Notes: generated by a model not told the origin, from the letters alone. DNA of 64,000 bases from Ichthyophis bannanicus (GCA_033557465.1 CM066041.1:153053532-153117531); one strand, 5' to 3'. Positions 11,008-21,459 are shown, counted from the stretch's first letter. Translations and numbers: made by a program.

Positions 11008-11690
11008 CCAGCTGGACTTTCCACATTGTCCAGCTATATCAGTCCAGACAAGTGGGTTGTATTCCCCTACCAGTAGATTGGTGGAGAGAAAGAATCGATG
11101 AAAGGCCCAGGTTTCAATGACATCACTCCCATGCCTCTATTCGCCTTGAGTCTTCTGTGCTGTGTCTTCTTCCCGTCACTGGAGTTATAGCTTTGGTACA
11201 TCCCACTTGTCTGGACTGGTCTAGCAGGATGATATGGAAGATGACATTTTACTTACCATTTAGGGTCCTTTCCTTGAGTCCAGCTGGACCAGTCCAGGGC
11301 CTGCTCCTGAAACTATATTTGCGCTAATCTTCTGCTACATTACCCTTGGGTATGCTATGATTTTTATACTTGACTCTGCAGGTTCATTGTTTACTGGCAG
11401 CCTTATGTTTATGCTTTCCTTTACATAGTTCTCTATTGTTGATCATTCATTGTTGCCCCTGCTTGAGGTTGGGTGACGCTGACCATGTTTCTCCCATATA
11501 CTTTGGGATGAAAGGACCTCTGGTGGCTGAGGTGAATAGAGGCATGAGAGTGATGTCATTGAAACCTGGGCTTTTCATTGGTTCTGTCTCCACAAATCTG
11601 CTGGTAGGGGAACACAACCCACTTGTTTGGACTGGTCTAACAGGACTCAAGGAAAGGAGATTAACTGATAAGTAAAATGTCACCTTTAGT
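11008..11690. mobile_element. Short DIRS derivative: inverted termini plus internal complementary region only
   Basis: The left arm (about 11040-11150: CAGACAAGTGGGTTGT, CCCAGGTTTCAATGACATCA, ATGCCTCTATTCGCC) is repeated inverted at about 11525-11640. A middle block (11195-11300) carries GACTGGTCTAGCAGGA, GATGACATTTTACTTACC and CCTTTCCTTGAGTCC, matching both outer ends. Inverted termini plus such an internal region is the DIRS replication layout. No gag, RT or YR coding remains. It interrupts the CR1 between RT and endonuclease. Confidence 0.6.
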
Positions 11691-11691
11691 C

Positions 11692-11837
11692 TGTTTGATT
11701 CTAAGCCATCTTTAACTTATAGCAATACCCCTCTACCAGTTTGATCTGCCCTATTATTTTGATATAATTTGTACCCTGGAATTGTGGTATCCCTTTGGTT
11801 GTCGTCTGAGATGAGTATTATGTTTCACTCTTCATTT
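11692..11837 (-). mobile_element. CR1 LINE, endonuclease fragment (outer copy, part 3)
   Basis: Minus strand matches the AP-endonuclease region of other CR1 copies here (TACCCTGGAATTGTGGTATC parallels GCCTGGTATCACAG at 25280). It is truncated by L2-like sequence on the right. Confidence 0.55.
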
Positions 11838-12240
11838 TATTTATTTATTTATCAAGTTTTATATACCACCTTTTCCTTCAATCAAAGTGGTTACATAATG
11901 GGTGGATAAGGGAGGACATTATGGGAGGGGAGGGGAGAGGAAAACAATACAAAACAATAAAAACAATGCTGTAAGGGGACAGAGGTATGGGGATTATTGG
12001 TTGATGGAGCCATAGTGTTCTTCTAGCATTTGGAAGTCAGTAATTGCATTAGCTGTCTTGAGTGGCAATGGCCATTGTAATTTAATCCAGTTGTACAAGC
12101 AGGCTTTGCAGAGAGGAGGCATAATGTATGTTTGTAATATTTTATAATTTTTTGTTATGCAAGTAGCTTGTAAACCCAACTGAACTGTTAGATATTTTGG
12201 CAAAAATCTTTTTATAAATAAAATAAAATGTATTGCCATG
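11838..12240. repeat. L2-like 3' ends in opposite orientations
   Basis: The left edge is a reversed tail (TTTATTTATTTATCAAG, TATACCACCTT, CAAAGTGGTTACA). The right edge is a forward tail (TTGTAAACCCAACTGAAC ... ATAAATAAAATAAAATG). Between them is 300 bp without a frame I recognise. Confidence 0.5.
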
Positions 12241-12640
12241 TATTCTCACTCTCCCGTTTTAATTTTTAGCCTTCTGACATTTGCTTACAGACAACTTAAA
12301 GTGTGTTTGTTTGTTTCTATTCATAACTTGCATAGTGGTTGATGGGGATAATTTGGAATCAGCTTTTTCAGCTTTTACCACAGTCTTTCAATTGGGATAT
12401 TCTAAATTCATTTTTTTTCCAATTTCTTGTGATAATACCTTACTCTGAACCAAGAGCTCCTCAGCGATTACCGATGTTCCCCATGATCTAGTTTGAAAGC
12501 TACTCTCTCTCCTTTGTTCAAGGTTAACATCAGCAGCCTTGTTCTACCCTGACTGAGGTAAAGCCCAAGAATATTTCCAATGTCCTAATAAATCTATATC
12601 CCTTTTCTTTGTGCCATCATCTCATCCATACATTGAGACT
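12241..12640 (-). mobile_element. CR1 LINE, ORF1/ORF2 junction fragment
   Basis: GGGGATAATTTGGAATC, CTTACTCTGAACCA and AAAGCTACTCTCTCTCC align in order with 25450-25680 of another minus-strand CR1. This is the 5' side of the outer CR1 beginning at 9500. The following 12730-12990 is AT-rich and MITE-like without clear ends, and 12990-13200 holds nothing I recognise. Confidence 0.5.
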
Positions 12641-13237
12641 CCGAGCTTTGCCTACCTCTGGGGTCCTGCACATGGAAAGAATAGATTTAGATTTAGATTT
12701 AAAGATATTTGCTGAAGAAAAGAAAGCCCACTTCCTTTGACACTCACTTGAAAATAGTACTGATGTAATAAAACATGAGTTAAAATGTGCGCTGATTTTT
12801 ACTGCTTATTTTACTTCACTCACGTGCTAAAAAATCTGCAAATGACCAATTTACTAATTTAATATGCTAATACATCAGGGGTTAAAAAAGCCACACTAAA
12901 AAAAATGCACACCAAAGTCTGAGTGAAAATATGTGCTAAACATAGCATACATTTTCACATAGGAGGTACTTTAAAAATGGTAGGGATCCTCTGATCTGGC
13001 TGACCTGGGACCCTTTCACCTGGGCCTCCGAAGTAGGGACCACAGGTGGTCTAAAATCCATGGTAACCTAACCAATGGTCCACCAATACCCCCTCCTCTT
13101 CTCCAGCCATCCTCATGTAAGAGTCCCTACCCCTGATATACCACTAGGGGTTAGAAGACATCATACTATAAGAAGACAGCATATGGCTATACAACACAAT
13201 GGTGCTAAGGTTAAATTAGACTTACCTGCTAATTGTT

Positions 13238-13375
13238 GTTCCTTTAGGAATTCCAGTCCAGTCCCAGAATTTCTGGGATACAGGTTCCTCCTGCAGCTTG
13301 GAGACTGAACAATGACACTCTTCTGATGTCACCACTATAACCTCCTCAGGGACCGCCCCCTGGCTTCAGTTTTCC
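13238..13375. repeat. DIRS-A left inverted terminus
   Basis: TTCCAGTCCAGTCCCAGAAT, GGTTCCTCCTGCAGCTTGGA and GGGACCGCCCCCTGGCTTCA recur in reverse complement at 19433-19572 with few mismatches. The outer extension to about 13207 (AAATTAGACTTACCTGCTAA) is absent from the right end but present in the internal complementary region. Confidence 0.85.
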
Positions 13376-13571
13376 TATTGACAAAGCAGACTCACCAGAG
13401 CAACAATTAAGCACCACTCATAGTTACCTTAGCTAATAAACTTTTAATTAAGATTTCCAATATGCTCTAAATAAATTGTTAAATATTTTTTTAAACATCT
13501 TGCCCCCCATATCTATATAAAGGAATATTACTTTACAAAGAATATTCAAAAAACATCAAGAATGTTAAATG

Positions 13572-13868
13572 ACATCTGGAGTGGAGGAGTGGCCTAGTGG
13601 TTGGAGCAAGGTACTTCAGGCTGGAAGGTCAGGGGTTCAAATCCCACTAGAGGACAGCAACCTTGGGCCGGAAGGACTGGGGTTTCTAGTCCCACAGGTG
13701 CTCCTTGTGGTCTTGGGCAAGCTACTTAACCCTCCATAGCCCATGTTCCCTGTAAAATAGTTATCTCCAAGTTATAAGGCCCTGTTCAATGTAATTTCAG
13801 TTTGTTCAATGTAAACCGCACTGATGCAGAATAGCGCAGTATATAAGAGAATGTAAATAAATAAATAA
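13572..13868 (+). repeat. Full-length tRNA/L2-tailed SINE
   Basis: It has an A box TGGCCTAGTGG, a B box GGTTCAAATCC, a central TTGGGCAAGCTACTTAACCC and a 3' tail GTAAACCGCACTGATGC ... CAGTATATAAGAGAATG ending in (TAAA)n. The tail matches the L2 LINE ends at 44656-44723, so mobilisation by L2 machinery is likely. This is the reference copy for the window. Confidence 0.85.
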
Positions 13869-13941
13869 TGCTTCACTGTAATTACCATATGTACACGCTT
13901 CAGGCTAATCTCTAAAATCAAACGCATATCAGGGAGGGATG

Positions 13942-14035
13942 CGGGACTGGACTGGAGTTCCTAAAGGAACAACAATTAGCAGGTAAGTCTAATTTAACCT
14001 TCCTTTACGTCACTCCAGTCCAGTCCCGGAATTTC
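13942..14035. repeat. DIRS-A internal complementary region
   Basis: The left half complements the extreme left terminus (GCAGGTAAGTCTAATTTAAC). The right half (CCTTTACGTCACTCCAGTCC) complements the extreme right terminus. The two meet with no gap, as expected of a template that bridges the ends during circle formation. Confidence 0.8.
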
Positions 14036-14089
14036 TGGGATATAACTGAGCAGTAACACTTAACGGGTGGGTCCCGCTAGACCAGCCTG

Positions 14090-14219
14090 AAGCACTGCCA
14101 ACCCAAAACAGGTATCAGCCTGTGCCTGCAAATCTAGCCTATAATGCTTTACAAAAGAATTCATCGACAACCAAGTAGCTGCTTTACAAATGTCTACAGG
14201 CGGCACCAAACTGTATTCA
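14090..14219 (-). pseudogene. DIRS-A tyrosine recombinase, C-terminal segment
   Basis: The minus strand reads VDICKAATWLSMNSFVKHY, the region after the HxxR box that in DIRS recombinases leads to the catalytic tyrosine (the final Y here is the candidate). It was separated from the rest of the domain (16230-17140) by the CR1 insertion. The reading frame continues across the two sides once the insert and one copy of the ATTCA duplication are disregarded. Confidence 0.75.
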
Positions 14220-14385
14220 TAAGAACATAAGATATGCCATACTGGGTCAGACCAAGGTCCATCAAGCCCAGTATTCTGTTTCCAACAGTGGCCAAGCTAG
14301 GTCATATGTACCTAGCAGTTTCCCCAAGGGACACAGGTTCCACAATGCTTGTATTGGTTCAAGCATTGATATCCTGGGTCCCTTC

Positions 14386-15300
14386 TTAATAATGGTTTAT
14401 GGACCTTTCCTCCAGGAACTTGTCCAAACCTTTTTTAAACCCAGCTACACTAACAGCCTTTACTACATCCTCCGGTAACAAATTCCAGAGTTTGATTACA
14501 CGTTGAGTGAAAAAATATTTTCTTTTATTAGTCTTAAATAGTTTACCCTGTAGCTTCATTGCATGTCCCCTAGTCTTTCTATATTCTGATAAGGTAAACA
14601 ATCAATCTACGTTTACCCGTTCCACTCCGTTCATTAATTTATAGACTTCTATCATATCTCCCCTCAGCCGTCTCTTTTCCAGGTTAAAGAGCCCTAATCT
14701 TTTAAGCCTTTCTTCATAGGAGTATCCTTCCATCCCCTTTACCATTTTGGTGGCTCTTCTCTGAACCTTTTCTAAAATCGCTATATCCTTTTTAAGATAC
14801 GGCGACCAGAATTGCACACAATATTCAAGGTGCGGTCTCAGCATGGAACGATACAGAGGCATTATAATATCTTTTGTTTTATTTTCCATTCCTTTCCTTA
14901 TCATACCTAGCATTCTATTTGCTCTCTTGGCCGCCACTGCACACTGGGCCGAGGGTTTTAACATGGTATCCACAATGACGCCTAAATCGTTTTCCTGGGT
15001 GGTGGTTCCTAATGTGGAACCTTGCATCGTGTAACCATAGTTTGGGTTGTTCTTCCCTAGGTGCATAACCTTGCACTTGTCCACATTAAATTTCATCTGC
15101 CATTTTGATGCCCAGTCTTCCAATTTATCAAGATCCTCTTGCAGTTTTCCACAATCCTCTTGGGTTTTAACAACTTTAAATAGTTTTGTGTCATCTGCAA
15201 ATTTGATAACCTCACTCGTTGTTCCACTTTCCAGGTCATTTATGAATATGTCAAAAAGCAGCGGACCCAGCACAGATCCCTGGGGTACACCACTATTCAC
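14386..15300 (-). pseudogene. CR1 ORF2, RT palm to C-terminus
   Basis: The frame from about 15300 to 14602 reads SGVPQGSVLGPLLFDIFIND and then the catalytic FADDTK (the F/Y-x-DD box). It goes on to DWASKWQMKFNVDKCKVM and the C-terminal AILEKVQRRATKMV, all typical of CR1/Jockey-group RT. After a stop near 14602 the tail resumes at 14601-14386 (FFTQRVIKLWNLLPEDVVKA). The enzyme would reverse-transcribe its own RNA at a nicked target. It is separated from its N-terminal part by the SINE, so it cannot be made as one protein. Confidence 0.85.
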
Positions 15301-15309
15301 CTTTCTCCA

Positions 15310-15479
15310 TTATTTATTTAATTTATTTACATTCTCTTATATACCGCACTATTCGGCATCAGTGCGGTTCACATAGAACAAAAAGTCTCAGTACAATAAC
15401 ATGCATGAGTTTACAGATAACAAGGGAAGGAACTTGGATAACAGGGGAAACTATTTACAGTCTATTTACAGATATAATA
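15310..15479 (-). repeat. SINE tail fragment inserted in CR1 RT
   Basis: The reversed SINE/L2-type tail (ATTTATTTAATTTATTTA, then TATACCGCACTATTCGGC, CAGTGCGGTTCACAT) breaks the RT frame between NGQF and SGVPQGS. The 5' part of the SINE is missing. Confidence 0.75.
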
Positions 15480-16228
15480 CTACCATTGGGAAATTGGCCA
15501 TTTAGCCCTACCCTCTGCTTTCTATCTTTTAACCAGTTCCTGATCCACAATAGTACACTGCCTCCTATCCCATGACTCTTTAATTTTGCCAAAAGTCTCT
15601 GATGAGGGACCTTGTCAAAGGCTTTCTGAAAGTCCAGATACACAATATCAACTGACTCCCCTTTGTCCACCTGATTATTCACTCCCTCAAAAAAACATAA
15701 CAGATTAGTAAGACAAGATCTTCCTTGTCTAAAGCCATGTTGGCTGTCTCCCATTAGGTCATGACTATCTACATGCTGAGTAATTTTATTCTTTATGATG
15801 GTTTCTACCATTTTTCCCAGTACTGATGTCAGGCTCACCGGTCTGTAGTTTCCCGGATCACCCCTGGAACCCTTTTTAAAAATTGGTGTTACATTGGCGA
15901 TCCTCCAATCTTCAGGTATTAGAGATGATTTTAATGATAGTTCACAGATTACTAATAGCAGGTCTGGAATCTCATATTTCAGTTCTTTCAACACCCTTGG
16001 ATGTATACCATCCGGCCCAGGTGATTTGCTACTCTTCAGTTTATCTAATAGTTGTAATACATCTTCCCGATGTATCGATATTTCCTTCAATTCTTCTGCA
16101 CCTTTAAATACCACTTCAGTCATGGGTAACATCCCTACATCTTCCTCAGTAAAGACTGAAGCAAAGAATTCATTCAGTCTCTCCGCTATCGCCTTGTCGC
16201 CTCTTAGTGCTCCTTTAACCCCTTTATC
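15480..16228 (-). pseudogene. CR1 ORF2, RT fingers and palm N-terminal part
   Basis: The minus frame (ATG at 16132) reads LKSSKSPGPDGIHPRVLKEL, then PIFKKGSRGDPGNYRPVSLT, QHGFRQGRSCLTNLL and VDIVYLDFQKAFDKVPH. These are RT blocks 0 to A in order, including the block A aspartate in LDF. Upstream (16133-16228) a short stretch reads ERLNEFFASVFT in the same frame. No endonuclease is present, consistent with 5' truncation on insertion. Confidence 0.85.
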
Positions 16229-16229
16229 A

Positions 16230-17140
16230 TTCAGCCCAGGACGCAGCCTGCGCCCTTGTTGAATGCGCTCTAAGCCCGTCTGGAACTGTCTTACCTTTTA
16301 ATAAATATGACGAAGATATAGCCTCTTTGAGCCACCTAGACATAGAAGTCTTTGAAGCCGCCTGACCCTTCTTTGGGCCTGCAAAGAGAACAAACAATCT
16401 ATCCATCTTACGGAAATCATTTGTTCTTTTCAAATATATTTTCAATGCTCTACGAATATCTAAAAAATACAATGTATTGAGTTGACTGCCGTTACTCTTC
16501 TTTTCAAATACTGGCAATGAGACCTCTTGATTCATATGAAAAGCTGATACCACTTTGGGAAAAAAAGAAGGCACTGGCCTTAAAACAACCTTCCCTTTAA
16601 AGAACACCAGAAAAGGCTTTCTACAAGATAATGCTTGTAATTCCGAAATCCTTCTGGCCGATGCAATAGCCACCAAAAACAATATCTTGAGCGAAAGATC
16701 TTTTAACAATGCTCGAGATAGTGGTTCAAAGGGTTCCCGTACAAAAGCCTCCAAAACCAATTGGAGACTCCAAGACGGAATCCGTGGTCTACATGGTGGT
16801 CTTAATAATGTAACCGCTCTCAAAAAGCGTTTTACATCTGGATGTGTTCCAATCAAATCACCCTTTATCTTCCCTCTATAACAAGACAAACCTGCCAGCT
16901 GAACCTTTAATGACGCTGGAGCTAATCCTTTCTCAAATCCTTCCTGCAAAAAAGAAAGAATTTGAGAAATAGAAGCTTTCAATGCTTCAACAGACTTGTC
17001 TTCACACCACGCTTCAAATATCCTCCATGTGCGAATATACGCTAAAGAAGTAGATTTCCTTCTTGATTTTAACAAAGTAGAACTCACTGCTGAAGAGTAA
17101 CCCCTGGCTCTTAATCTCGCCCTTTGAAGAGCCAAGCCGT
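16230..17140 (-). pseudogene. DIRS-A tyrosine recombinase (YR), main part
   Basis: The C-terminal ~300 residues of a 573-codon open frame (16227-17948) form the YR that integrates the circular DIRS intermediate. An N-terminal SAM-like region (STSLAYIRTWRIFEAWC, LAPASLKVQLAGLS) precedes the catalytic core: Arg-I in ASARRISELQAL and the HxxR box in RAHSTRAQAASWAE. The tyrosine segment lies at 14090-14219 beyond the CR1. The rest of that open frame upstream of about 17140 is an out-of-frame shadow of pol. YR starts inside the end of the pol frame, an overlap common in DIRS. Confidence 0.85.
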
Positions 17141-17479
17141 AAGCGAGAATCGATCCACATGAGGCATGTGTAAGGGTCCTTGACTCAATAGATCCTCCCT
17201 CAGCGGTAAACGCCAAGGACAGTCTGCTAATAATCTCATGAGATCCGCATACCATGGCCGTCTTGGCCAATCTGGAGCTATTAATATCACTAGCCCTTTG
17301 TGACATTCCACTCGTTGCAGAACTCGACCTATCAACACCCACGGAGGGAAAACATATAACAGCTGTCTTTCCGGCCAACTTTGAACTAGTGCATCCAGAC
17401 CTTCTGACATCCTTTCTTGTCTTCGACTGAAAAATCGATCGACCTTTGCTGACTGGAATGTTGCCATGACATCCATCAC
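17111..17479 (-). pseudogene. DIRS-A pol, region between RNase H and YR
   Basis: This frame reads VDRFFSRRQERM, ALVQSWPERQLLYVFPPWVL, LVILIAPDWPRRPWYADLMR and then DLLSQG. It corresponds to the DIRS segment after RNase H, where many elements carry a DAM-like methylase domain. The YAFPP-like and VILIAPxWPxxxWY blocks are highly recognisable. It stops at 17111 within the beginning of the YR frame. Confidence 0.7.
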
Positions 17480-17514
17480 CGGACTTCACCATCACTCTAT
17501 TATTAACTGAAACA

Positions 17515-18357
17515 CCTAGGGGTGCAGACTCCACTCCCCTGGATCCACCTTCACTCGACTCAAAAAATCGGCTTCCATATTGGTTACTCCCGCAACATGG
17601 CTTGCAGACAAAGCATCCAAGTTTTTCTCGGCCCAGATGAACAACTGTTCTGCCTCGTCCTCCAGAGCCACACTGTTTGTGCGCCCCTGACGATTGATGT
17701 AAGCCACCACAGTCGCGTTGTCTGACAGGACACAAACAGCCTTCCCCTGAATGCCATCCACAAAACCATCCACCAAACACAAGGCACCCCACTCCACACC
17801 CTACTGCCTCGCCCAACCCACAACAGAACAACCAGACAATCCTCCAACAGCTCCATTGCCGTCCCCCACAAAAGAACCAAGGCAACACAACGGACCTGCA
17901 ACAGAGCCTTTGAACTCTATGCCCCATCCCTCTGGAATTCTCTACCAAACCACATCAGGAACAACGGTGATCTCCCATCATTCAAAAAGCAGCTAAAAAC
18001 CGTCCTATTCCAAGAACATCTCTGAATAGGAACCCCTATTCCCATCAAGATCTGCAGACCAGTAACTATGCTACCCTGTCAGTCTCTATGTCCATCCCAA
18101 AATCATTAATGTTGAACCCTGGTGATGCCCCCCCCCACCTTTGATTCCCCCCCCCCCTGTTATGTGTCCCACCGCTTTGACCCGGTGAAAAGCGGGATAT
18201 AAATGCAGTTAAATAAATAATTAAATAAATGTGACCCTGAAATGCTCGTAGCGCTAAAGTCACTGCTCTTAACTCTAATCTGTTTATTGACCACACCTTC
18301 TCCTGTCTGGTCCATTGACCCTGAATGAATTCTCTTTTGCAATGTGCTCCCCAGCCC
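17515..18357 (-). pseudogene. DIRS-A RNase H, split by an L2
   Basis: The first half (18357-18231) reads MGWGAHC, WSINRLELRAVTLALRAFQG, with the RNase H ELRA glutamate. The second half (about 17757-17515) reads VCVLSDNATVVAYINRQG, with the SDN aspartate, and later GVTNMEADFLSR, with the last acidic residue. The two halves come from opposite sides of the L2 at 17751-18230. Key acidic residues look intact, so the domain was probably functional before the insertion. Confidence 0.85.
17751..18230 (+). mobile_element. L2-type LINE 3' end inserted in DIRS-A RNase H
   Basis: Plus strand reads FELYAPSLWNSLPNHIRNN and FKKQLKTVLFQEHL then stop, the conserved C-terminus of L2-clade ORF2. A 3' UTR ends in CCGCTTTGACCCGG, AGCGGGATATAAATGC and TAAATAAATAATTAAATAAA. 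The sides share CCCTGA, a probable short target duplication. It is strongly 5'-truncated. Confidence 0.85.
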
Positions 18358-18642
18358 ATTAGACTGGCATGTCATAAGCTGAATCCAAACTGGAGACTCC
18401 AGGCGCATTCCCATCTGTAATACTTCCGGTCTTAACCACCAATGCAAAGCTTGACGCGTCTCCGGAAGACAGGGTAATCTCTCCGATAGCGGACTCTTTT
18501 GATGCGACCACCTCCTTAATAATGCTCTTTGCAATGGACGCATATGAGCTCTCACCCACGGCACTAAGGTTGCCGCCATGGTCCCTAGTAACTGCAGATA
18601 ATGCCATGCCGTGGGGTCTTTCCTGGTCAAAAAATTTTCCAC
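18358..18642 (-). pseudogene. DIRS-A RT C-terminal (thumb/connection) remnant
   Basis: The frame reads AWHYLQLLGTMAATLVPWVR and HMRPLQRALL, then LPETRQALHWWL, the conserved connection between RT and RNase H in DIRS elements. RT palm blocks with the YLDD box are not found upstream. At about 18660 the sequence passes directly into non-coding leader, so an internal deletion removed gag and RT. The following 18660-19400 is leader without frames. Confidence 0.75.
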
Positions 18643-19432
18643 TAGATTTCTTAGTGCTAATGCTCGAGAGTGAGGAAGGATATAAATACTATTTCCTATT
18701 TATTCTCTTTTTTTTTTTAATGAAAAAACAAATAAAATACTAAGAAATACTAACAGTCTTAGCAACACCTTTTAAGAAGAAAACTTAATAAAACGCCTAA
18801 GAATTACTCTAAATCATCTTTTTACTGTGCCTTCGCTGCTAAACGTGCCACATGCACGCGCATCAATGACGCGGCCTTCAAAGAATCCAAACCGCCACTC
18901 TTAACTGCACAGCAATCAAACCATCATAGTTGCAGCGTTTCCAATGAAAAAATGCTTAAATTGCTTTCTTCCACCCCCGGGCCTCCGATCATAAGTTTCT
19001 ATGCAGATCAGATAAACCCGGAAGTGCCTTTAAAACAAATCAACCAGAATAAAAACGTCAGCTTAATTAGTTCTCCACAGAGACAGAAACCTATCTTCAA
19101 AGGCAAGACTTTACCCTTTCGACGAGAGAAACAAGGTAAACGACGCCTTACTTCTTCCCAGTGCTCCTCTCCTAACCAAAGTAGGATCGGGAGACTTGAT
19201 GCAGCCTCAAATACCGCGGCTTCTAAAGCGGTAGAGTAAACTCCTCCAGAGAGAGAGAGGGAGGGCATGAGCTAGCTCTTAAAGCTACAGTACCATTTTA
19301 ACTGCATTCTTGGTATCTCTTCTCTTTTTTTATTTTTTTAAATAAAAGATTAATTAAGAAGAAATAAAACACTTAATTGTCCCTCTATAGAGCCCAGCTC
19401 TAGGCTCTACAACCTCCAGCTACTTGGAGACT

Positions 19433-19572
19433 GAACAAAACTGAAGCCAGGGGGCGGTCCCTCAGGAGGTTATAGTGGTGACATCAGAAGAATGTCATTG
19501 TTCAGTCTCCAAGCTGCAGGAGGAACCTGTATCCCAGAAATTCTGGGACTGGACTGGAGTGACGTAAAGGAA
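19433..19572. repeat. DIRS-A right inverted terminus
   Basis: Reverse complement of 13238-13375. It ends GGACTGGACTGGAGTGACGT then AAAGGAAC. The GTGACGTAAAGG extension is unique to this end and is found in the internal complementary region. Beyond it, 19575-20005 holds nothing I recognise. Confidence 0.85.
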
Positions 19573-20008
19573 CTAACCCCTTTTTGTATGCAGTACTTGG
19601 TGAGGTAGGAGTGACTGGAGGAACCTGATGGGGCCCTGTGCCCACAGGGGACCTGCCCTAGGGTTGAGAGAGCTACTGGATTTTGAAAGAGTTTGCAGAA
19701 CAGAAAGCAAGAAAGATTTCTTTGTAAGTATAGTTTTGTTTTAACACATTTTTTATCAAACTATAAGCTAACAAATATAGATACTGTTTTGTCAGGCCTG
19801 AGTAGGAATACCTGGTGCAGACACAGTGGGGAAGAAGTGACTAGGGATCACTTCTGACCTATTTCAAAGAAGAGGAGGACCCATCGAGACCCCACAGAGA
19901 AGGAGTGACTGCTGATCTCTTCTGCATATTTGAAAACTAGCATAGGTAAGTGCAGTCTGAGAGGAAGTCCTAGGTAAAGAATCACTAAGTTGAATTGTTA
20001 TTCTTTTA

Positions 20009-20450
20009 GGGCCCAATATTCAGTTGGGCAGGCTATTTGCCACTGCGGCACATATCCATGCTCGCCGACCCCTAACCCTGGATATTCAATGCCGCGGTGA
20101 TGGCACTGAATATCCGGGTTTGCCGCACAGACAAAACCGCTGCAGAGCCTAACTGACTAGCGGAGATATTGCATTGCTACCTGGTTAGCTCCCGCAGGTA
20201 AAACTAGGCCTAGTTTTACCCACAGGTCGCTAACCGGGTAGCAGTGTAATACCTACCCTGTTAGCAACAGTCTCTGCCTCCGCTCCAACCCGGAACACCC
20301 ATAACCACATAGCATCGGGGCGTGTAGTGGGGTTAGAAGGGGATATTCAACGGCACTAACTGTGTAAATGCCGTTGAATATCCAGATTAAAGGCATTTAC
20401 ACGATTTACTGGGCTGTAAACCATGTAAATGCCTTTCGAATATCGAGCCC
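20009..20450. mobile_element. Harbinger-type MITE, ATATTCAG family
   Basis: 442 bp. The termini GGGCCCAATATTCAG and the reverse complement of GAATATCGAGCCC form an inverted repeat, both flanked by TTA (20006-20008 and 20451-20453). Internal GATATTCAATG / CACTGAATATCC words form further dyads. There is no coding. Related text is at 880-1112, 23690-24010 and 62055-62410. Confidence 0.6.
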
Positions 20451-20494
20451 TTAATTTCCTAAATGAAAGAAATTGAAATCAAAAAGAATTTTGG

Positions 20495-20662
20495 AAAGTG
20501 CAGTGGAGTGGAAGAGTAGCTTAGCAGAGTGGAGGAGTAGCCTAGTAACTAGAATAATGGTCTGGGAACCAGAGAAGGCAGGGTTCAAATCACATCAATG
20601 CTCCTTTTTGCCTTGGGCAAGTCACCAAAACTACCACTGACTCAGGTATAAAGTTAGCTTGT
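20495..20662 (+). repeat. tRNA-derived SINE, decayed
   Basis: A box TAGCCTAGTAACTAG, B box GGTTCAAATCACATC, body TTGGGCAAGTCACC. A partial duplicate head (GGAAGAGTAGCTTAGCAGAG) precedes it. The tail stops at TTGTAAGCCTTCTGAG, where a CR1 3' end begins. Confidence 0.7.
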
Positions 20663-21335
20663 AAGCCTTCTGAGAACATAAGAATTGCCATACAGGGTCA
20701 GACCAAGGTCCATCAAGCTCAGTATCCTGTTTTCATCAGTGTCTAGTCCAGGTCACAAGTACCTGTCAGGTTCCCAAAAAGGTATGCATGTTCCACAATG
20801 CTTGTCCCAGGGTAAGCAGTGGAGTTCCTGGGTCCTATTTAATAATGGTTTCTGGACTTTTCCACCAGGAACCTGCCCAAACCTCTTTTAAATCCAGCTA
20901 CACAAACAGCTTTTATTACATTCTCTGGTAATGAATTCCAGCATTTGATTACGCATTGAGTGAAAAAATATTTTCTCTGTTTAATTTTAAATGTGCTACA
21001 TTATAGCTTCATTGTGTGTCCTCTAGTCTTTCTACTTTTTGATGGAGTAAACAACCAATCTATGTCTATCCATTCCACTCCATTCATTAATTTATAGACC
21101 TCTATCATATCTCCCCTCAGCCGTCTCTTTTCCAAGCTGAGGAGAGATAAGCCTTTCCTCATAGGAGTATCCTTCCATCCCCTTTACCATTTTGGTTGCT
21201 CTTCTCTATATTGCTCTTCTCTGTACCTTTTCTAATTCTTCTATATCCTTTTTAAGATATGGAGACCAGAATTAGACACTATATTCAAGGTGTGGTCGCA
21301 CCATGGAATGATGCAGAGGCATTATAATTCCGGGA
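20663..21335 (-). mobile_element. CR1 LINE 3' end
   Basis: It begins AACATAAGAATTGCCATACA and proceeds through the 3' UTR and ORF2 C-terminus, matching 14220-14870 landmark by landmark up to AGAGGCATTATAATTCC. There is an internal duplication of GCTCTTCTCT near 21200. 5'-truncated. Confidence 0.75.
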
Positions 21336-21459
21336 ACAGGAAAATACATGTTGCACCTTAATGTAACTTGCCTGGAAAGGTCTGAGTTAAATTCAGTTCA
21401 TTTGAAAATGAACCAAAATAAAAAGGGTGTTTTCTTGCATATGTTTTCAAATGAAAGCA

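Larger units (their letters stand above)
14220..16228 (-). mobile_element. CR1-type LINE inserted in the DIRS-A recombinase
   Basis: 5'-truncated CR1 on the minus strand. It runs from a pre-RT segment (about 16228) through RT to a CR1 3' end starting AAGAACATAAGATATGCC. The flanks share ATTCA (14215-14219 and 16229-16233). It is one of the best preserved LINEs here: the two RT frames are open apart from a SINE inserted at 15310-15479. Confidence 0.85.
13207..19574 (-). mobile_element. DIRS-like retroelement A (nested insertions, gag and most RT lost)
   Basis: A tyrosine-recombinase retroelement read on the minus strand. Inverted termini lie at 13238-13375 and 19433-19572. A block at 13942-14035 joins the complements of the left and right outer ends, the internal complementary region used to circularise DIRS DNA. 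In transcription order it holds a right terminus, a leader (19400-18660), a C-terminal RT piece, RNase H, a methylase-position region and YR. Inserted in it are a SINE (13572-13868), a CR1 (14220-16228) and an L2 (17751-18230). Gag and most of RT are deleted at about 18660. Confidence 0.8.

Noticed and set aside
17140..17948. N-terminal half of the 573-codon minus-strand frame
   Set aside because: Conserved DIRS pol text is in a different frame here (17111-17479 and the RNase H frame). Only the part below 17140 is the recombinase.
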